Assembly (NCBI RefSeq): GCF_003286085.1
Contig: NW_020825288.1
Location: 23,684,001-23,748,000 of the forward strand
DNA from: Drosophila persimilis
Taxonomy: Eukaryota; Arthropoda; Insecta; Diptera; Drosophilidae
Direction: 5' to 3'
DNA: 64,000 bases
The notes under the pieces were generated by a model. It did no database searches. It was given only the letters and a program-made list of their open reading frames with translations, and was not told the origin of the DNA. A program made the position numbers and the translations under genes. This document shows positions 1 to 10,945 of this stretch, piece after piece (the stretch's first letter is position 1; each line of letters starts with the position of its first letter).

Positions 1-157
1 GTGGAGGTGGAGGATGATGCACTTGGACAGGACTCATGTCAAGGAATTCGGCTTCGGATTCGGCTGCTTCAGCACTCGTCTCACAATTGGGAATAGGATT
101 TGGTTCGAGTTTCGCCTGGAACTGGACAGGTCTCAGCCCCCCCGAGTTGTTGTCGCC
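1..157 (-). CDS. Possible partial coding exon running off the left edge
   Basis: Reading leftward on the minus strand there is a stop-free frame from a possible acceptor (CAAAG before position 157) to the window edge, 52 codons long. It begins GDNNSGGLRPVQF and ends SPVQVHHPPPP, with an Ala/Glu-rich middle (AEAAESEAEF). The composition is ordinary for a fly protein, but no domain is recognised. The acceptor has a poor pyrimidine tract, and the same DNA is also open in a plus-strand frame for a similar distance, so neither strand nor coding status is settled. The rest of the gene would lie outside the window. Confidence 0.25.
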
Positions 158-1305
158 CTTTGTCGGATTGGGATTACTCACAGAGACACATTCAAACTCA
201 AACACACGCACAGACACTCATTTCGTGGCCTTTGCGCCCTGTGCCCTCCATGTCGATATCGCTATCCATGTCAATCAGGAGTTGCTGTGCCACATTTGAA
301 CGTTGCTGGATAGTGGCTGGCCGTGTGGTCCTTGGTCTGGTTTGATCTCAGCCCTCTGGTCTCCCTCTCGTCTTTCAGTGGTATGTTCGATTGCAAGATC
401 TATTTTTTACATTTTTATTTTGAGTTTATATATTTTTAATTGTACATCAAATACAATATCCTCCGTGTTCATTGGTGCTGTTGCCTCCCACACCACACAC
501 ATGGCTGATAACTTTGGCCGCACGCCAAAGAGTTTTAGTTCTCCATGTTTTGACTAGAAAAGCGAAAACCAAACCCGAAATACCCCAAAATATTGCCTAT
601 AACCGTAAATCATTTGCATGAACCTTCTTTTTAGCCAACACACAATGTATTATTCACAAAAAGACCGAGAATACCCTCATTCCGAGTTCTCTGCGCTTAA
701 CGAATCACCCACAAGCCCATAGTCTTAAAATATTTTTGAAATCTAATCAAATTTTCCAATAAACATACAGAAACTGAAAGTGCAGGTATTTTTTGTTTTT
801 TAATTTGCAGGGGGCGGGTCCTATGGGAATGATTACCTTATCAGAATTATACATATTAGCATATTTGTAACGGAATTTCAAACTCTAACCATGGTGGAAC
901 CAGTATATAGATGCGCCAGTTTATTCAGCGGAAACGTCCAAACAGAAATTGCTACGCGATCCTCCAGAGGTCTTTGGGTCTGGGATCCCTCAGCTTCGGC
1001 GAAGATTAAATTTTACTTTCTATTCCCCTAATTTACCACAACTTGATCAAGTATTTGTCATCTCATTTGTCTCTCTACAATAAATAAAGACGACAAGTCA
1101 GTCTGCTATCTGAACGAAATTTTGCAGTGCATGGTAGTTATCGGGATCGAGATATATACAGGAATGTAATTAAATGTCATTAAACATGTCAATACGAGAA
1201 AAAGTCATTATTAGGGTCATTATTATTATTATTAAAAGCAGCTTGGAAAACAGAATTTTAACATTAATTCAAGAAATTAGGGTATACCAAACTGTATGAT
1301 ACATA
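158..1305. other. No gene seen
   Basis: AT-rich DNA with no convincing open frame. AATAAA hexamers on the plus strand at 758-763 and 1079-1084 could be poly(A) signals of a plus-strand transcript entering from the left, but nothing else supports that. Confidence 0.4.
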
Positions 1306-1861
1306 AGTGTTGGGTAAACATTGCTCATATTGGGCAAAATGTTCACTTGTTCTTTTTTAGTAAGTGAGTCAACTCACTCATATTGCTCACTTGTTCATCT
1401 AGATTGCTCAGTTGCTCACTTAGATAGCTCAGTTGCTCACTGTTCACGCACAGATCACTAAGCACCACAGGTTTTGACACAAATAAAATACGTTACATTT
1501 CAATTTTAATCAAATATTTAAAGCTAAAAAAAAAATTGCAATGATTCCAAATTTCACTGCACTTTCGAAGTATCGAATATACTTCGAATTAGCGACATAC
1601 TAAATTTTCAAAAAAAAATAATAAACAGTTTTGCCGGTAATACAAAAAGTGTAAAGTAAAAGCAAATATGAGCAACAACTTCCAGAACGCAAAATGCCCT
1701 TTGAGGAGCAAAATTGCGCAAAAAGTGAGTAGAGAACAAGTGAGCAAAAATGAACAACAAAGAACAAGTGAGCAAAAAAGAACAAGTGAACAAAAAAGAA
1801 CAGCTTGGAAGGAACCTGTTCAGTTCTTTTTTGTTCACTCACTAATGAGCATCACAACACT
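1306..1861. mobile_element. Candidate non-autonomous inverted-repeat DNA transposon (hAT-like ends)
   Basis: The two edges are inverted relatives: AGTGTTGGG then GCTCAT at the left, and ATGAGCATCACAACACT at the right. Inside each edge lies a subterminal cluster of one 12-mer, in opposite orientations. On the left are GTTCACTTGTTC (1341) and GCTCACTTGTTC (1385), with related GTTGCTCACT at 1411 and 1431. On the right are GAACAAGTGAGC (1734, 1762) and GAACAAGTGAAC (1780). The roughly 280-bp middle is AT-rich and has no transposase frame. Ends beginning AGTGTTG with arrays of short subterminal repeats are typical of hAT-family non-autonomous elements; that family assignment is from memory. A clean 8-bp target duplication is not visible, so the exact ends are uncertain. 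Confidence 0.5.
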
Positions 1862-2147
1862 ATATTACATATACATAGTATGGGTTGTTTATATGTACCA
1901 AATGTGTACTTATCGCGCAGTTACCATGTAAAAAAAGGACATTTTTGCTGACCTTTTTTGTTCAAGCCTTACTTCAAACACAATCCAATGAAAGGAAGTC
2001 CTAAAAGTTGGCCAGTCTTGTAGAAAATTGATTAGATTATGGGCTTAATTAATATGGACAGTGATGAGGGTCTTAGCCAGATAATAATATTAAACATAAT
2101 ATCAAAATGGGAGGAATGATAGGAATATGATGGAATTTAAAGAATTC

Positions 2148-2192
2148 GTCGGTATATTTACGGTATATCTTTGAGGTCAGACGGTCACACTG
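2148..2192 (+). promoter_or_regulatory. Motif 6 / Motif 1 core promoter
   Basis: GTCGGTATATTT at 2148-2159 fits the Drosophila core-promoter Motif 6 (KTYRGTATWTTT) exactly, with a second partial copy (CGGTATATCT) just after it. CGGTCACACTG at 2182-2192 fits Motif 1 (YGGTCACACTR) exactly. The pair, in this order and spacing and on the plus strand, is the usual arrangement of TATA-less housekeeping promoters in flies, with initiation close to Motif 1. The gene it serves is not clear; the Sulf1 leader further right has its own TATA box. Confidence 0.5.
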
Positions 2193-2195
2193 CTG

Positions 2196-2509
2196 CATCA
2201 TCGAACATCGAACCTGAAGCTCAAACATGCAACGCAAAAATAGGTCGGAGAGCGTAATTTGGTTTTATCGAACCGCTGGCTAAGGAAAGGTAAGGACAAT
2301 AGTCGAAAAAGCCAAGGGAAATCGCAAGGATCGTATTAACCTCACCTAGTCGTGTTTTGACGAACAATGTACCTTGAAAACAAAATTTGGATTGTCCCAA
2401 TGGTATATTAGGAAAAGGGTGGATTTTACCTTGCATGCGCTGCATTTTCTGGTCCGTGTTGCCTGTTGTCCATACCCTCTTTTTCCTCATCAATTTCAAA
2501 AATACCAAC
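2196..2509 (-). other. Ambiguous small spliced unit (possible minus-strand mini-gene)
   Basis: On the minus strand a Motif 6 match (2509-2498) precedes ATG codons. Two fly-sized introns follow: 2429-2373 (57 nt, GTAAAA...TTTTCAAG with a CTAAT branch point) and 2345-2280 (66 nt, GTGAGG...CTTTCCTTAG). They leave a 27-nt middle exon. Splicing keeps two different frames open, giving peptides of about 48-50 residues (MRKKRVWTTGNTDQ... or MDNRQHGPENAAHA...). On the plus strand the second intron region also looks like an intron, 2290-2349 (GTAAGG...CACCTAG). I recognise no protein family, and the strand cannot be decided by eye. Confidence 0.22.
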
Positions 2510-3290
2510 GGTCGTGGCTGCTCGCGCTATAAAAACAATTTAAAGAACGGCGCGACCGGTTGCGGTTGTCAAGGAAATTAGGAAAATAAGTTCCAAAGTT
2601 GATAGTTTGTTTCCGTATTTGAATGAAACGGCTCCGAAAATTCCGTGGATAAATATCCACATGGATCAAAAATATATGAATTAAAAAGTAAATAAATATT
2701 TATATTCGATCAAATAATAAACGGTGCGGTTTACACGCACAAAAATTGATAACGATAATTTCGAATTTTGCACCCCAACGCGGCGGCTGCCGAGCCCCAA
2801 AGTGCGCCAAAAACAAAACAATATTGAATTTCAAAGCGGTGGCCGTTTAACAAACAAATTGTGATTCCGTGAGTGCGCGGCCCACGTTGAGCGGCATCCA
2901 TAAATAAATATGTATACTCGTACCACCGAAAAGTGCATTGACAGCTGCTGCCGCGAGTATTGACCAATTCTCTGAGAGCGCGGAGGAAGCATTTCCGTGG
3001 GCCTCGAAATTGTGGGACCGCTTTGGTCGTCTGTCTCTTGTTGTGCCCTTGCGTTGGTGTTCCCTTTGGAGGCGGCGGCCCCCCTTGCCTTATCAGCGGC
3101 TCTTTCCCATTCTCATTTTTATTGAATCTCCCGTTTGATTGGGCGATTTATCACATTTCGGTGTTCGGTTTTCTGTTTTCTGTTTGCATTAGTCACACGC
3201 GCCAGCAGCAGCAGCAGCTGTTAATCGATCGCGTTTTTATTGTCAATTACCAAGTTTATCATTTAATTTGTAAAGTTTCAGCAACGCAAC
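2510..3290. other. No gene seen; upstream region of the inferred Sulf1 leader
   Basis: No supported coding region. A TATA-like CTATAAAAAC lies at 2527-2536 (plus). The open frames here are short and have no homology that I recognise. Confidence 0.35.
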
Positions 3291-3298
3291 TATAAATA
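3291..3298 (+). promoter_or_regulatory. TATA box of the inferred Sulf1 promoter
   Basis: TATAAATA is followed, about 125 nt downstream, by a strong donor (AAAAG|GTAAGAC at 3415/3416). This places initiation near 3320-3333 and makes a leader exon of about 90 nt. The transcript it drives is inferred to be Sulf1 because the next plus-strand splice signals and coding exons belong to that gene. Confidence 0.4.
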
Positions 3299-3321
3299 GA
3301 AGTGAAGTGTTGAAAAGGCGT

Positions 3322-3415
3322 AGACAGCTTTACAGTTTAAACTGATTCGTGATCAATGTTTTTAAGTGTCACAAACGTGTGTGTTTTATGTGTAAAATCA
3401 CTTGAACAGCAAAAG
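3322..3415 (+). other. Sulf1: Inferred 5' leader exon 1 of Sulf1, containing an upstream ATG
   Basis: The 3' limit is a consensus donor, AAAAG|GTAAGA. The 5' limit is only estimated from the TATA box. An ATG at 3356-3358 opens a frame that runs to the exon end (20 codons, phase 0) and stays open through the next two leader segments. Assignment to Sulf1 is inference; the exon could belong to an unidentified plus-strand transcript. Confidence 0.4.
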
Positions 3416-4006
3416 GTAAGACAAGCTTTATATTACAGATATTATATGTACATATATGTGTAGAATTGCTTGGATCGTTAAATTTGTCGATGGCCTCAGC
3501 AGTTCTCCACTTTCTGAACTCCACCAGTCACCTCAACAGCAAATCAACCATCACCAAGTCGTCATTGTTTAAAAGGTTTTTTTATTGATCGTAACTTGAA
3601 ATCAGCTTTTACGAGCTGTTCTAAACGATCCCCCATAGGCATTAACTATTTATATACATATGTGTTACAATGTACACATTGCTGAATCTTTGTTCTAAAG
3701 ATTTGTTTGTTTTTCCACTCCAATTTTGAAAGTGAAAGTGCGTGCTTCGCAGGGTGTTCTGTGCACAGTGGTGGTAATGTGACCCACTTAGGGTCAACAT
3801 TTTTAGCCCGACACTTGGCTGCTTCCTAGGGTGCCTTCGGCAATGTAATTCGATATGTCAACCTAAACCCAGAAGGTGTTGCTTCCTTGCGGCAAATACT
3901 ACCTAAGTACACGGTCTACCTGGCGGCCTGCCCTTCCATTCAAGGTCTCTCCCTCTCTCTCGCTCTGTCGAAGGCGGCTTCCGTGTATCTGCTTGATGGC
4001 AGTGCG

Positions 4007-4007
<1 letters not shown>

Positions 4008-4039
<32 letters not shown>
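4008..4039. repeat. (GT)n microsatellite
   Basis: Uninterrupted GT dinucleotide run of about 16 units. Confidence 0.9.
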
Positions 4040-4041
<2 letters not shown>

Positions 4042-4378
4042 CCTGTACATCTCTAATCGGAGGCATGTCTGTCCATCTGTTCCGGCGTGTTAATCTTTTT
4101 GTTAAGATGCGATGCTTATCGCACCTACCGCGCCGACGGGCCAAACTGTTTGTCATTGCGACAGGTGCATTTGGCTGAGAAGCCAGGTTTCCGTTGCGTC
4201 AAGGCACTGGGAGCTGGGAGCTGGGAACTACGAACAGAAAACAGAGAACTGGGAAACCCTTTCAGCTCAGAGCCAGTGTCAGAGTTCATTTGTGCGAATG
4301 ATTGACGGGACAGCCGGCAACTCTGACCCCACTCAATGAGCCGCAGCGAGTACGCAATTTATGTTAATTGTTTGCTTG

Positions 4379-4412
4379 GTGTATACCCTTTCATTGGGTT
4401 GAGGGTATATCA
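4379..4412. repeat. TATACCCT / AGGGTATA hairpin
   Basis: Inverted 8-mers TATACCCT and AGGGTATA flank a short loop. Similar hairpins occur near 52.67, 55.40 and 58.91 kb. It resembles the conserved stem of DINE-1/INE-1-type Helitron-derived repeats of Drosophila (from memory). Confidence 0.4.
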
Positions 4413-5074
4413 GTTAAAGTACTGCTTGCTTAATTATCCTTAAGGGGGTTTTTCTTCGGAGTAACTAAATACAAGTATGATACTCCTTAAGAGTATCCCA
4501 CCTTCGGTTCACTTTCCTTCCTTCAGGTGCCTATCCTCTCGTCGCCATTCGTTTTGTTCCGTTTCGCTTGTCGCTTTTCCCTGGGGTACGCGGTACGTAC
4601 CCGGCCAAGCATTTAATTAGACACTTTTTACTTTTCCCAGCGCCAGACGGAAACTTCTGTCCGCCAAGTCTGTGGTGTGGTGCGGCTTGTACTGGCGGCA
4701 ACAAGTTGAAGCCGCAGCCAAAGTCGAGCCGGGAGGCTGTCGCCGTCTAATTGTTTTGACTGTGGCAATTTCTCCTGGCCTTTTTTGGATTCTGGCGCGC
4801 CTGCAGCCGGGGAGCATCAGTTTGGGGAAACGGACGGATAGAGTGGGAAACTGGTTTTCTCCTTTGGCTTCTCTCACAGCGCAATCCGAGAAGAATAATT
4901 CGGTCAGCAGCGGGTTAAGGCTCATCGGCAGCCACTGCCTTTCAGCCATCCGAGGGAATGGGAAAGAGAGAGAAGGGGTCGCCCCAGGCACTGACCAAAG
5001 AGAACGATCCGTTTTGGCCTTTTACCGTAATCAGGTTTGGGGTTTTCTCGTACGTCAACAGTCGAACAACCCAA

Positions 5075-5137
5075 ATGAATGAATGAATGAATGAATGAAA
5101 GAATGAATGAGTGGATGGATGGAGTGAATGAATGACG
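5075..5137. repeat. ATGA-type tetranucleotide repeat
   Basis: Tandem GAAT/GAATGA units, decaying into GGAT and GAGT variants at the right side. Confidence 0.85.
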
Positions 5138-8100
5138 CCTGAATGAGCGATAGGCGGCTGGCTGGCAATCCATCAAACTGTCCTCGGAACTGGTTGACCA
5201 ACACCACTTAATGAGTGGCTCCGTCTCCGTCTCCGTCTCCGTCCACCCATTTGCATCCGCCCCTCGCGGTTTCTGTTCAGATCCACTCGATGGATGGCGG
5301 AGTCATTAGCCACAAGCCATGCATACTCGTATGGTGATGGAACGCATAAAATACAGCCATAAAATCGCCCCAAGAGGCGGAGCACGCGTTTTGGAGCGCC
5401 GTTTAATTGCGCCGCGCGATCTGTGCGCCTCAATTTGCATTTTCCTTCGTGCTGGCTGGCACTCTGCGAATGAGGAAAACTGCACGTCTAATGCAGTGGT
5501 CCAGCAGCTAGCTGGTTATGCATGTTATTCTAGAAACAAGTGTAAATTACACACGCTCTGCCCAACAGGCCGACGACGCTTTCCACACTCTCGCTAATTA
5601 GTCGGAAATCAATTTCAATTTTCTGACGCCCCAAGCCCATTCCCATTCGAATTTGCATTCTCATTCTTGAAGGCAATTGATAAGAGAGAGGACCCCAGAG
5701 GGCAGATCCAGGCTATCTGGGGTTAATTGTGTGAATAGCAATTGAAATGTTATAGAAACTATTCCAAATAGAGGCGCCAACTGGGGGCTAAAGATCCCTC
5801 AACAGAGAGACAGCTGATCGGAGCATGCTTTGGCTATTTTGAAATATTCTTATTACTTTATTCAGTGCCAAAGATTTTATTCTATTTCTTTAAAGTTTTT
5901 TCTATTTTCGTGTAGCTTTTTATCCCCCTTTTCATAGCCCTAGTGTATTTCTTGGACCAGAACCGCACCGCCCTACGCATATCCAGCCCCAGGGAGCGTT
6001 TAAAAGCGCTAGAGCAAATCGCGCAAAACATAAAAAAGATTACGACGGTGGGGGGCAGGGCCGGACTCTGATAGGGGGTTGGTGCTGGTAATTGTAAGCG
6101 GCTATTAAAATAATTTAACCTCGCCTCCGTTCGTTCCCCCGGTGCGGGGAAAGGGATCTGGGGAGAAAGGATTACTCGGAGCCAGGAGTACTCGCCGCCG
6201 TACTCGCAGAGGGATTAACATAATTTTCGCTAATATTTTGAGCATAAGTCTCAGAGAGCATAATGCGCTTAGAAATATGAATAAAGGCGGCATTAACCTG
6301 AATGGTGGTCGAAGCGGCAGCGGCAGCGGCAGCTGCAGGGGCCGCAGGATTGCAGGCAGCCAGCAAACGAAATGCAGGAGGCATGCAGCAGGCGGCAGGA
6401 GGCAGGAGGCAGGCGGCAGGCGGCTCACAGCCATGATGAGCTGTGCGGCAGAAAACGCGCCAAAAAGCAGCGACGGCAAACGTTGCGGCGACTGCATTAA
6501 AGTGGAAAATCCTGTCTGACAACATTTAAACTAAAAAAAGATATATATGTATGTACAGAAACCCATAGTAAATATGTAGAAAAAACCAACAACAACAGCA
6601 AAAACAACACATAATAAGCGTGAAAAAAGGCAAAACGAGAGCAAAACCAACCCAGAGAGTCCCAGTCCCAGTCCCAGTCCCTGTTCCTGTAAAAGAGTAA
6701 CTCCATACCATACCATGCCGGAGCCAGAGACAGACCAGAGCCAGAGCAGAATGAAGCCAGGCAATGCGAAGCTAGAAAAATCAACAAGATAGCTTAAACA
6801 TATATTCGAAGAAGGGGATACCCTGTACTTCTAAGATTACATACATATTTGCACACCAAGAACTCGTGTTCTATGTATTTTCAGGATTCACATATTTAAT
6901 CCAACTCCCAAAGGTACATTTTTAACCTGTGAGATGTATTTGATGTTCACGATGCTATCTATATTTAATCGTTCAGGATACATGTCTTTCGAATGCACTT
7001 AAGGTTCCAGGATGCAGCCCACCTTTATATGGCCTCATCTACCCTCTATAGAGATATTGCAAATGTAGACAGCCAGACAAATTACAATGAAAATAAAACT
7101 AAATGATGAGGAGAGAGAGAGAGGGAGAGGGGGGGAAAAAGGGAAGTATTGTGGGAGTAATAAAGGGGCTACCAAGAATAATTATAGTAGATGCGGGCAA
7201 ATGGGTAATTACGAGAGGAAAAATAAAGTATTTCATTAATTTTCAGTTTTTCCCAAAAGAAGACATACAAATATCAGACGAAGATGGCTCAGTATCTCAC
7301 ACATAATTTCTTAAAACCCCATTAGCGCTCTACTAACCATATAATATCTTCATATAATACCTGTTCCCAAGGCTAAATCAGTGCCAAAAAACCATCCCAC
7401 ATTGGGAATTCTCCGTTCTCCCTCCGCTCTCCTCTCCCGCTTAAACAAACAAACAACCGGCAATCAGAATCACATTCATAACATCAATATAACAAGTTCG
7501 TGCTTGTTTATCGTGGGGAAAAGCAAATTAATGAACGAAAACCCCATGTGGATTTTCCCACACAACGCCACGCAGGCCAAAACGAAACTCAAACTCAAAA
7601 ATCGAACGATGCACACACATCACACAGAAATCAAAGATTTGTATTGTCGAATTCTGTTCTTATGTTTTCGTATGTGTGCCCTGAGATATCATCCAAAAAT
7701 GGGCGCCCATATCTGGACGTTGAAAGGCCAGAACTTACAGATTGGGCATCGCAGGCTAAATGATCTTGAAACTGGCTGAAAACCGATGATTAATGATGCT
7801 ACATATGCGTACATATTTTTCGAAATATTAAACAGAACATAGAGCGCGTGCCGCTTCTAAACTTCTGAATAATCTTTCCAAGTGTTAATTGAAAATATTT
7901 CCGAGAATTGTGAGTGCTTTTTGCGGTTTCCAAAGTCGATTTGTAAGGCTGTCAACGAATGTGAGTGCAATTTATCAGGTAGTACGTACAAATGAAGCTG
8001 GCAGAATGGTTATAAATAAACCAACTATGGATTGGAAACCATTCATTCGTATTAGCTTTAGTTGCTGTTCTCAATCAGCTCCTAGTTCCCACAGAAACAC

Positions 8101-9915
8101 TCTCAAAACGACTCCACTCCATCCATGCCCATTGTGGCATTTCCGTTTCAAGTCAAGCCAAAAACGATTCAACCACATGCCTTCGCCAGTGACAAATTGA
8201 AATAAATATCTCATACGCATTCTGGGACGTTAAGTCTTTGTTTCCTGTGGAATGATACATAAATATGGCCTTCGTTTTGTCAAAGTCATAGGCAGAAAGA
8301 GGAAAAGGTAAGAGCTGGAGCCGAGGCAAACGTCTTTTGGGTAAGAAAAGGTCCGAGAGTAAAGGTATTTCTGCCTACTTTCTTGTCCCAAGAATGTCAA
8401 ACGACCCTGCCGCCTCCGCCCGCTCTCCATCCGACACTTGACAGCGGCACACACAAGACAAAGGATCCACATCCCGGCCAGAAACTGCTGGCATCGATAT
8501 TCATAAATAATTTGTTTGCCCAGAATGTCCAATCAATTGTTGAATAATTGATTCGGTTACAGCCTCTGCAGCAGAGTCAATCAATTAATAACCATTTTTT
8601 TCACAAATGCAATGGCAAATCATTACGATGTAAAAATGCTGTATCCATAAAGCACAATAAAATGATTCCTAATTGCGATTTACATGCGCCATTTCCCACA
8701 TTTCCCATTACCATTTCCATTTGCAGCTTCAATCAGACCTCAGATATCGCTGTAGGCGTTTATGACTTTTTTGTTTGATGGCTTGTCGGTTTTGTTTGTT
8801 TTTTGTGTTTTGCATGTGATTTGAGCTATTTCTCTGTGCCATAAAAATGATTTTTTCATTTGATTGGTGACAGATTTACGGCTAAGCCCATTTGCGATGG
8901 TAATTGGTTATGTTATGGGCAGATTATAGGCATTGGGTCTAGGCATTCCATTCTATGGAAAGGTGTGCATGAGATGATCTCCTCGGTTGAGTTATCTTTT
9001 GCTGGGAAAAGTTTCCCACACTGCCTCCCGCAATCCATTCCTCCCTCCACGCTCTCCATTCAATCGACAGCAATTGGTGCGGAACTTGCTCCTTCTCTCG
9101 AAGTCGTTCAGGCGTTACCGAAAGCATTATTGCCATACGAATTGTTTGTCTGTTTGCACTGTTCAGTGGGTATTTTGTATAGGTTCTCTCTATGAAATCA
9201 TCGTGCGACTACCTGTTCCCCAGTCGCCAGTCCCAGTCCCCGTGGATGTACTATTTATAGGCAAATGCGCAATATGCCCACGGCACAAGTCATCCCCAAA
9301 GTCATTCCGTGTTCCCCCCCGAAGATCAATGACATTGAAGGGGAGTTGGGGCGGAGAGGAAGGAGTGGAAGGAAGGAGAGTGCACGCTTATCAGCAGGTT
9401 CTGGTCTGTTGATAAAGAAGCGATGGCAAGTGACGAGCGGCACGATAAATAGAATGGACAGCAATCAATAATGAAGAGTTGGCAGAGCTGGGCTGGGGCT
9501 GCTTCCTCAGTCAGTCAGTCATTCAGTCAGTCTGTCAGTCAGTCCGTCAGTCTGTAAGCGAGTGTCAGGGGGGCTTGTGTCTGTTGTATTTACCTGCAAT
9601 CAAAGCAGTTTATGTTTTACCTTTTTATCCTGTTTGTCAGTCTTGTATGTAAATACAAACAACCACTTGAGGGAAGAGTACAGCGAACCAAGGTACATTC
9701 TAGATGGGGTAAGCCAGTCCAGGTAATTCGGTGGCCAAAATTAATGCGGATCAAACCTCTCAGACGCTAAATCGGAAGGAAGGAACCCTACCACTCCAGC
9801 ATTCAGTTAATCGCTTTGTTTGCATTGGAGTTTTTTTCCAGTGTGGATTGGATTCGAGTTGGATTCGTTCAAGGTTTCCCCCCCCCCGCTGCTGCCAGAG
9901 GAGTTCTCTCTATCC

Positions 9916-9944
9916 CTCTCTCTCTCTCTCTCTCTCTCTCTCCC
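9916..9944. repeat. (CT)n microsatellite
   Basis: CT dinucleotide run of about 13 units in the inferred Sulf1 intron. Confidence 0.85.
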
Positions 9945-10902
9945 ACTACCGCTTGCATGTCAAATGAACACTTTGAGCGAAAGGTGTTAATAATAACAGA
10001 AAATACCAACTAGCAACTGCCTGGTGCAAAACTGGGTTAAAAGGTCTCTTCCCCAATGGGCTGGGGGTGGGGGCATTGCGCATACGCAGCGTTGCAGTAA
10101 AGTCGTAAAAAAAATACAAACTACAAATCCAGTAAGGCGGCAGCTGTTTGTTCAATAAAAGCCAAACAAGGCTAGCCTTAAAAAGGAACACAGTGGTGGC
10201 CAGACAACGACCCGTGATTGCTCTTTAAGAGAGGGATTGTTCAGGGGAAGAACAATGAATAATTTCAGAACACTTCTTGAAGCAAATGATAGACTTTCTC
10301 TGTCTTGAACACCGCTCTGAGACTCCTTCTCTTCCGAGTGTATGAGTATATGACAAACAAATCCCATTAACTCGCACAATTCACATTCACACTGCAGTCA
10401 GTCAGTCATTTACACGATTTCTGTGCACTCAATTAAAATGCCAAGTTCAGCGCCTGCCAACATTCGAAAACTGACAGCTGACAGATGGAAATTTACTGCT
10501 CAAAGGCTTAAAGGAAGCTAAGGAAAAGCTCCCACCCGACTTGGGTCATGGACTCTGCACTCCAAGCTCCACGCTCCACGCTCCACAGTTGAACTATCAA
10601 TCATTCAGTGTTCATTTCGCTTTGAAGCAGGTGCTAAATGTGTCAGTTTTAAACGAGCAGAAACCAGAAAGTTCCTCAAGAGTTCCTCAAGGCAGGGAGG
10701 CAGCTTCTTCTACCATTTCACAAGTGTCAACGATTTGAGCTGGGAATATGAGAATTATTAATGAGAAATACTTACAGATTACAGAAATAGATTACAGTTT
10801 GATGGGGAATGATTTGTTCTATACTTAACCCTTTATTTGTTGGCCTTTTCTGTGCATATAATATTGTTCTTAATAGGGCTTTATCTTTCCTTTCACTTAC
10901 AG

Positions 10903-10945
10903 ATTTATTTAGCTAAGAAGGAAGTCAACGATTTTGCAAACGAAG
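10903..10945 (+). other. Sulf1: Inferred 5' leader exon 2 of Sulf1
   Basis: A 43-nt segment bounded by a pyrimidine-rich acceptor (CTTTCACTTACAG) and a consensus donor (CGAAG|GTAAGTT). It continues the upstream frame from 3356 without a stop (14 codons plus one base). The quality of both sites suggests a real internal exon; linkage to Sulf1 is inferred from strand and position. Confidence 0.45.

Larger units (their letters stand above)
3416..10902 (+). other. Inferred intron 1 of Sulf1; no other gene seen
   Basis: About 7.5 kb of non-coding DNA. It contains many simple repeats: (GT)n near 4010, an ATGA-type tetranucleotide near 5080, CTCCGT hexamers at 5218-5243, GGCAGC/GGCAGG-type repeats at 6320-6425, CAGTCC at 6660-6680 and a CAGT-rich run at 9508-9555. 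None of its open frames shows codon structure or a recognisable domain. Confidence 0.35.

Noticed and set aside
2221-2508. Unspliced 95-codon minus-strand frame
   Set aside because: It reads through two segments with good intron signals; treated instead as an uncertain spliced unit.
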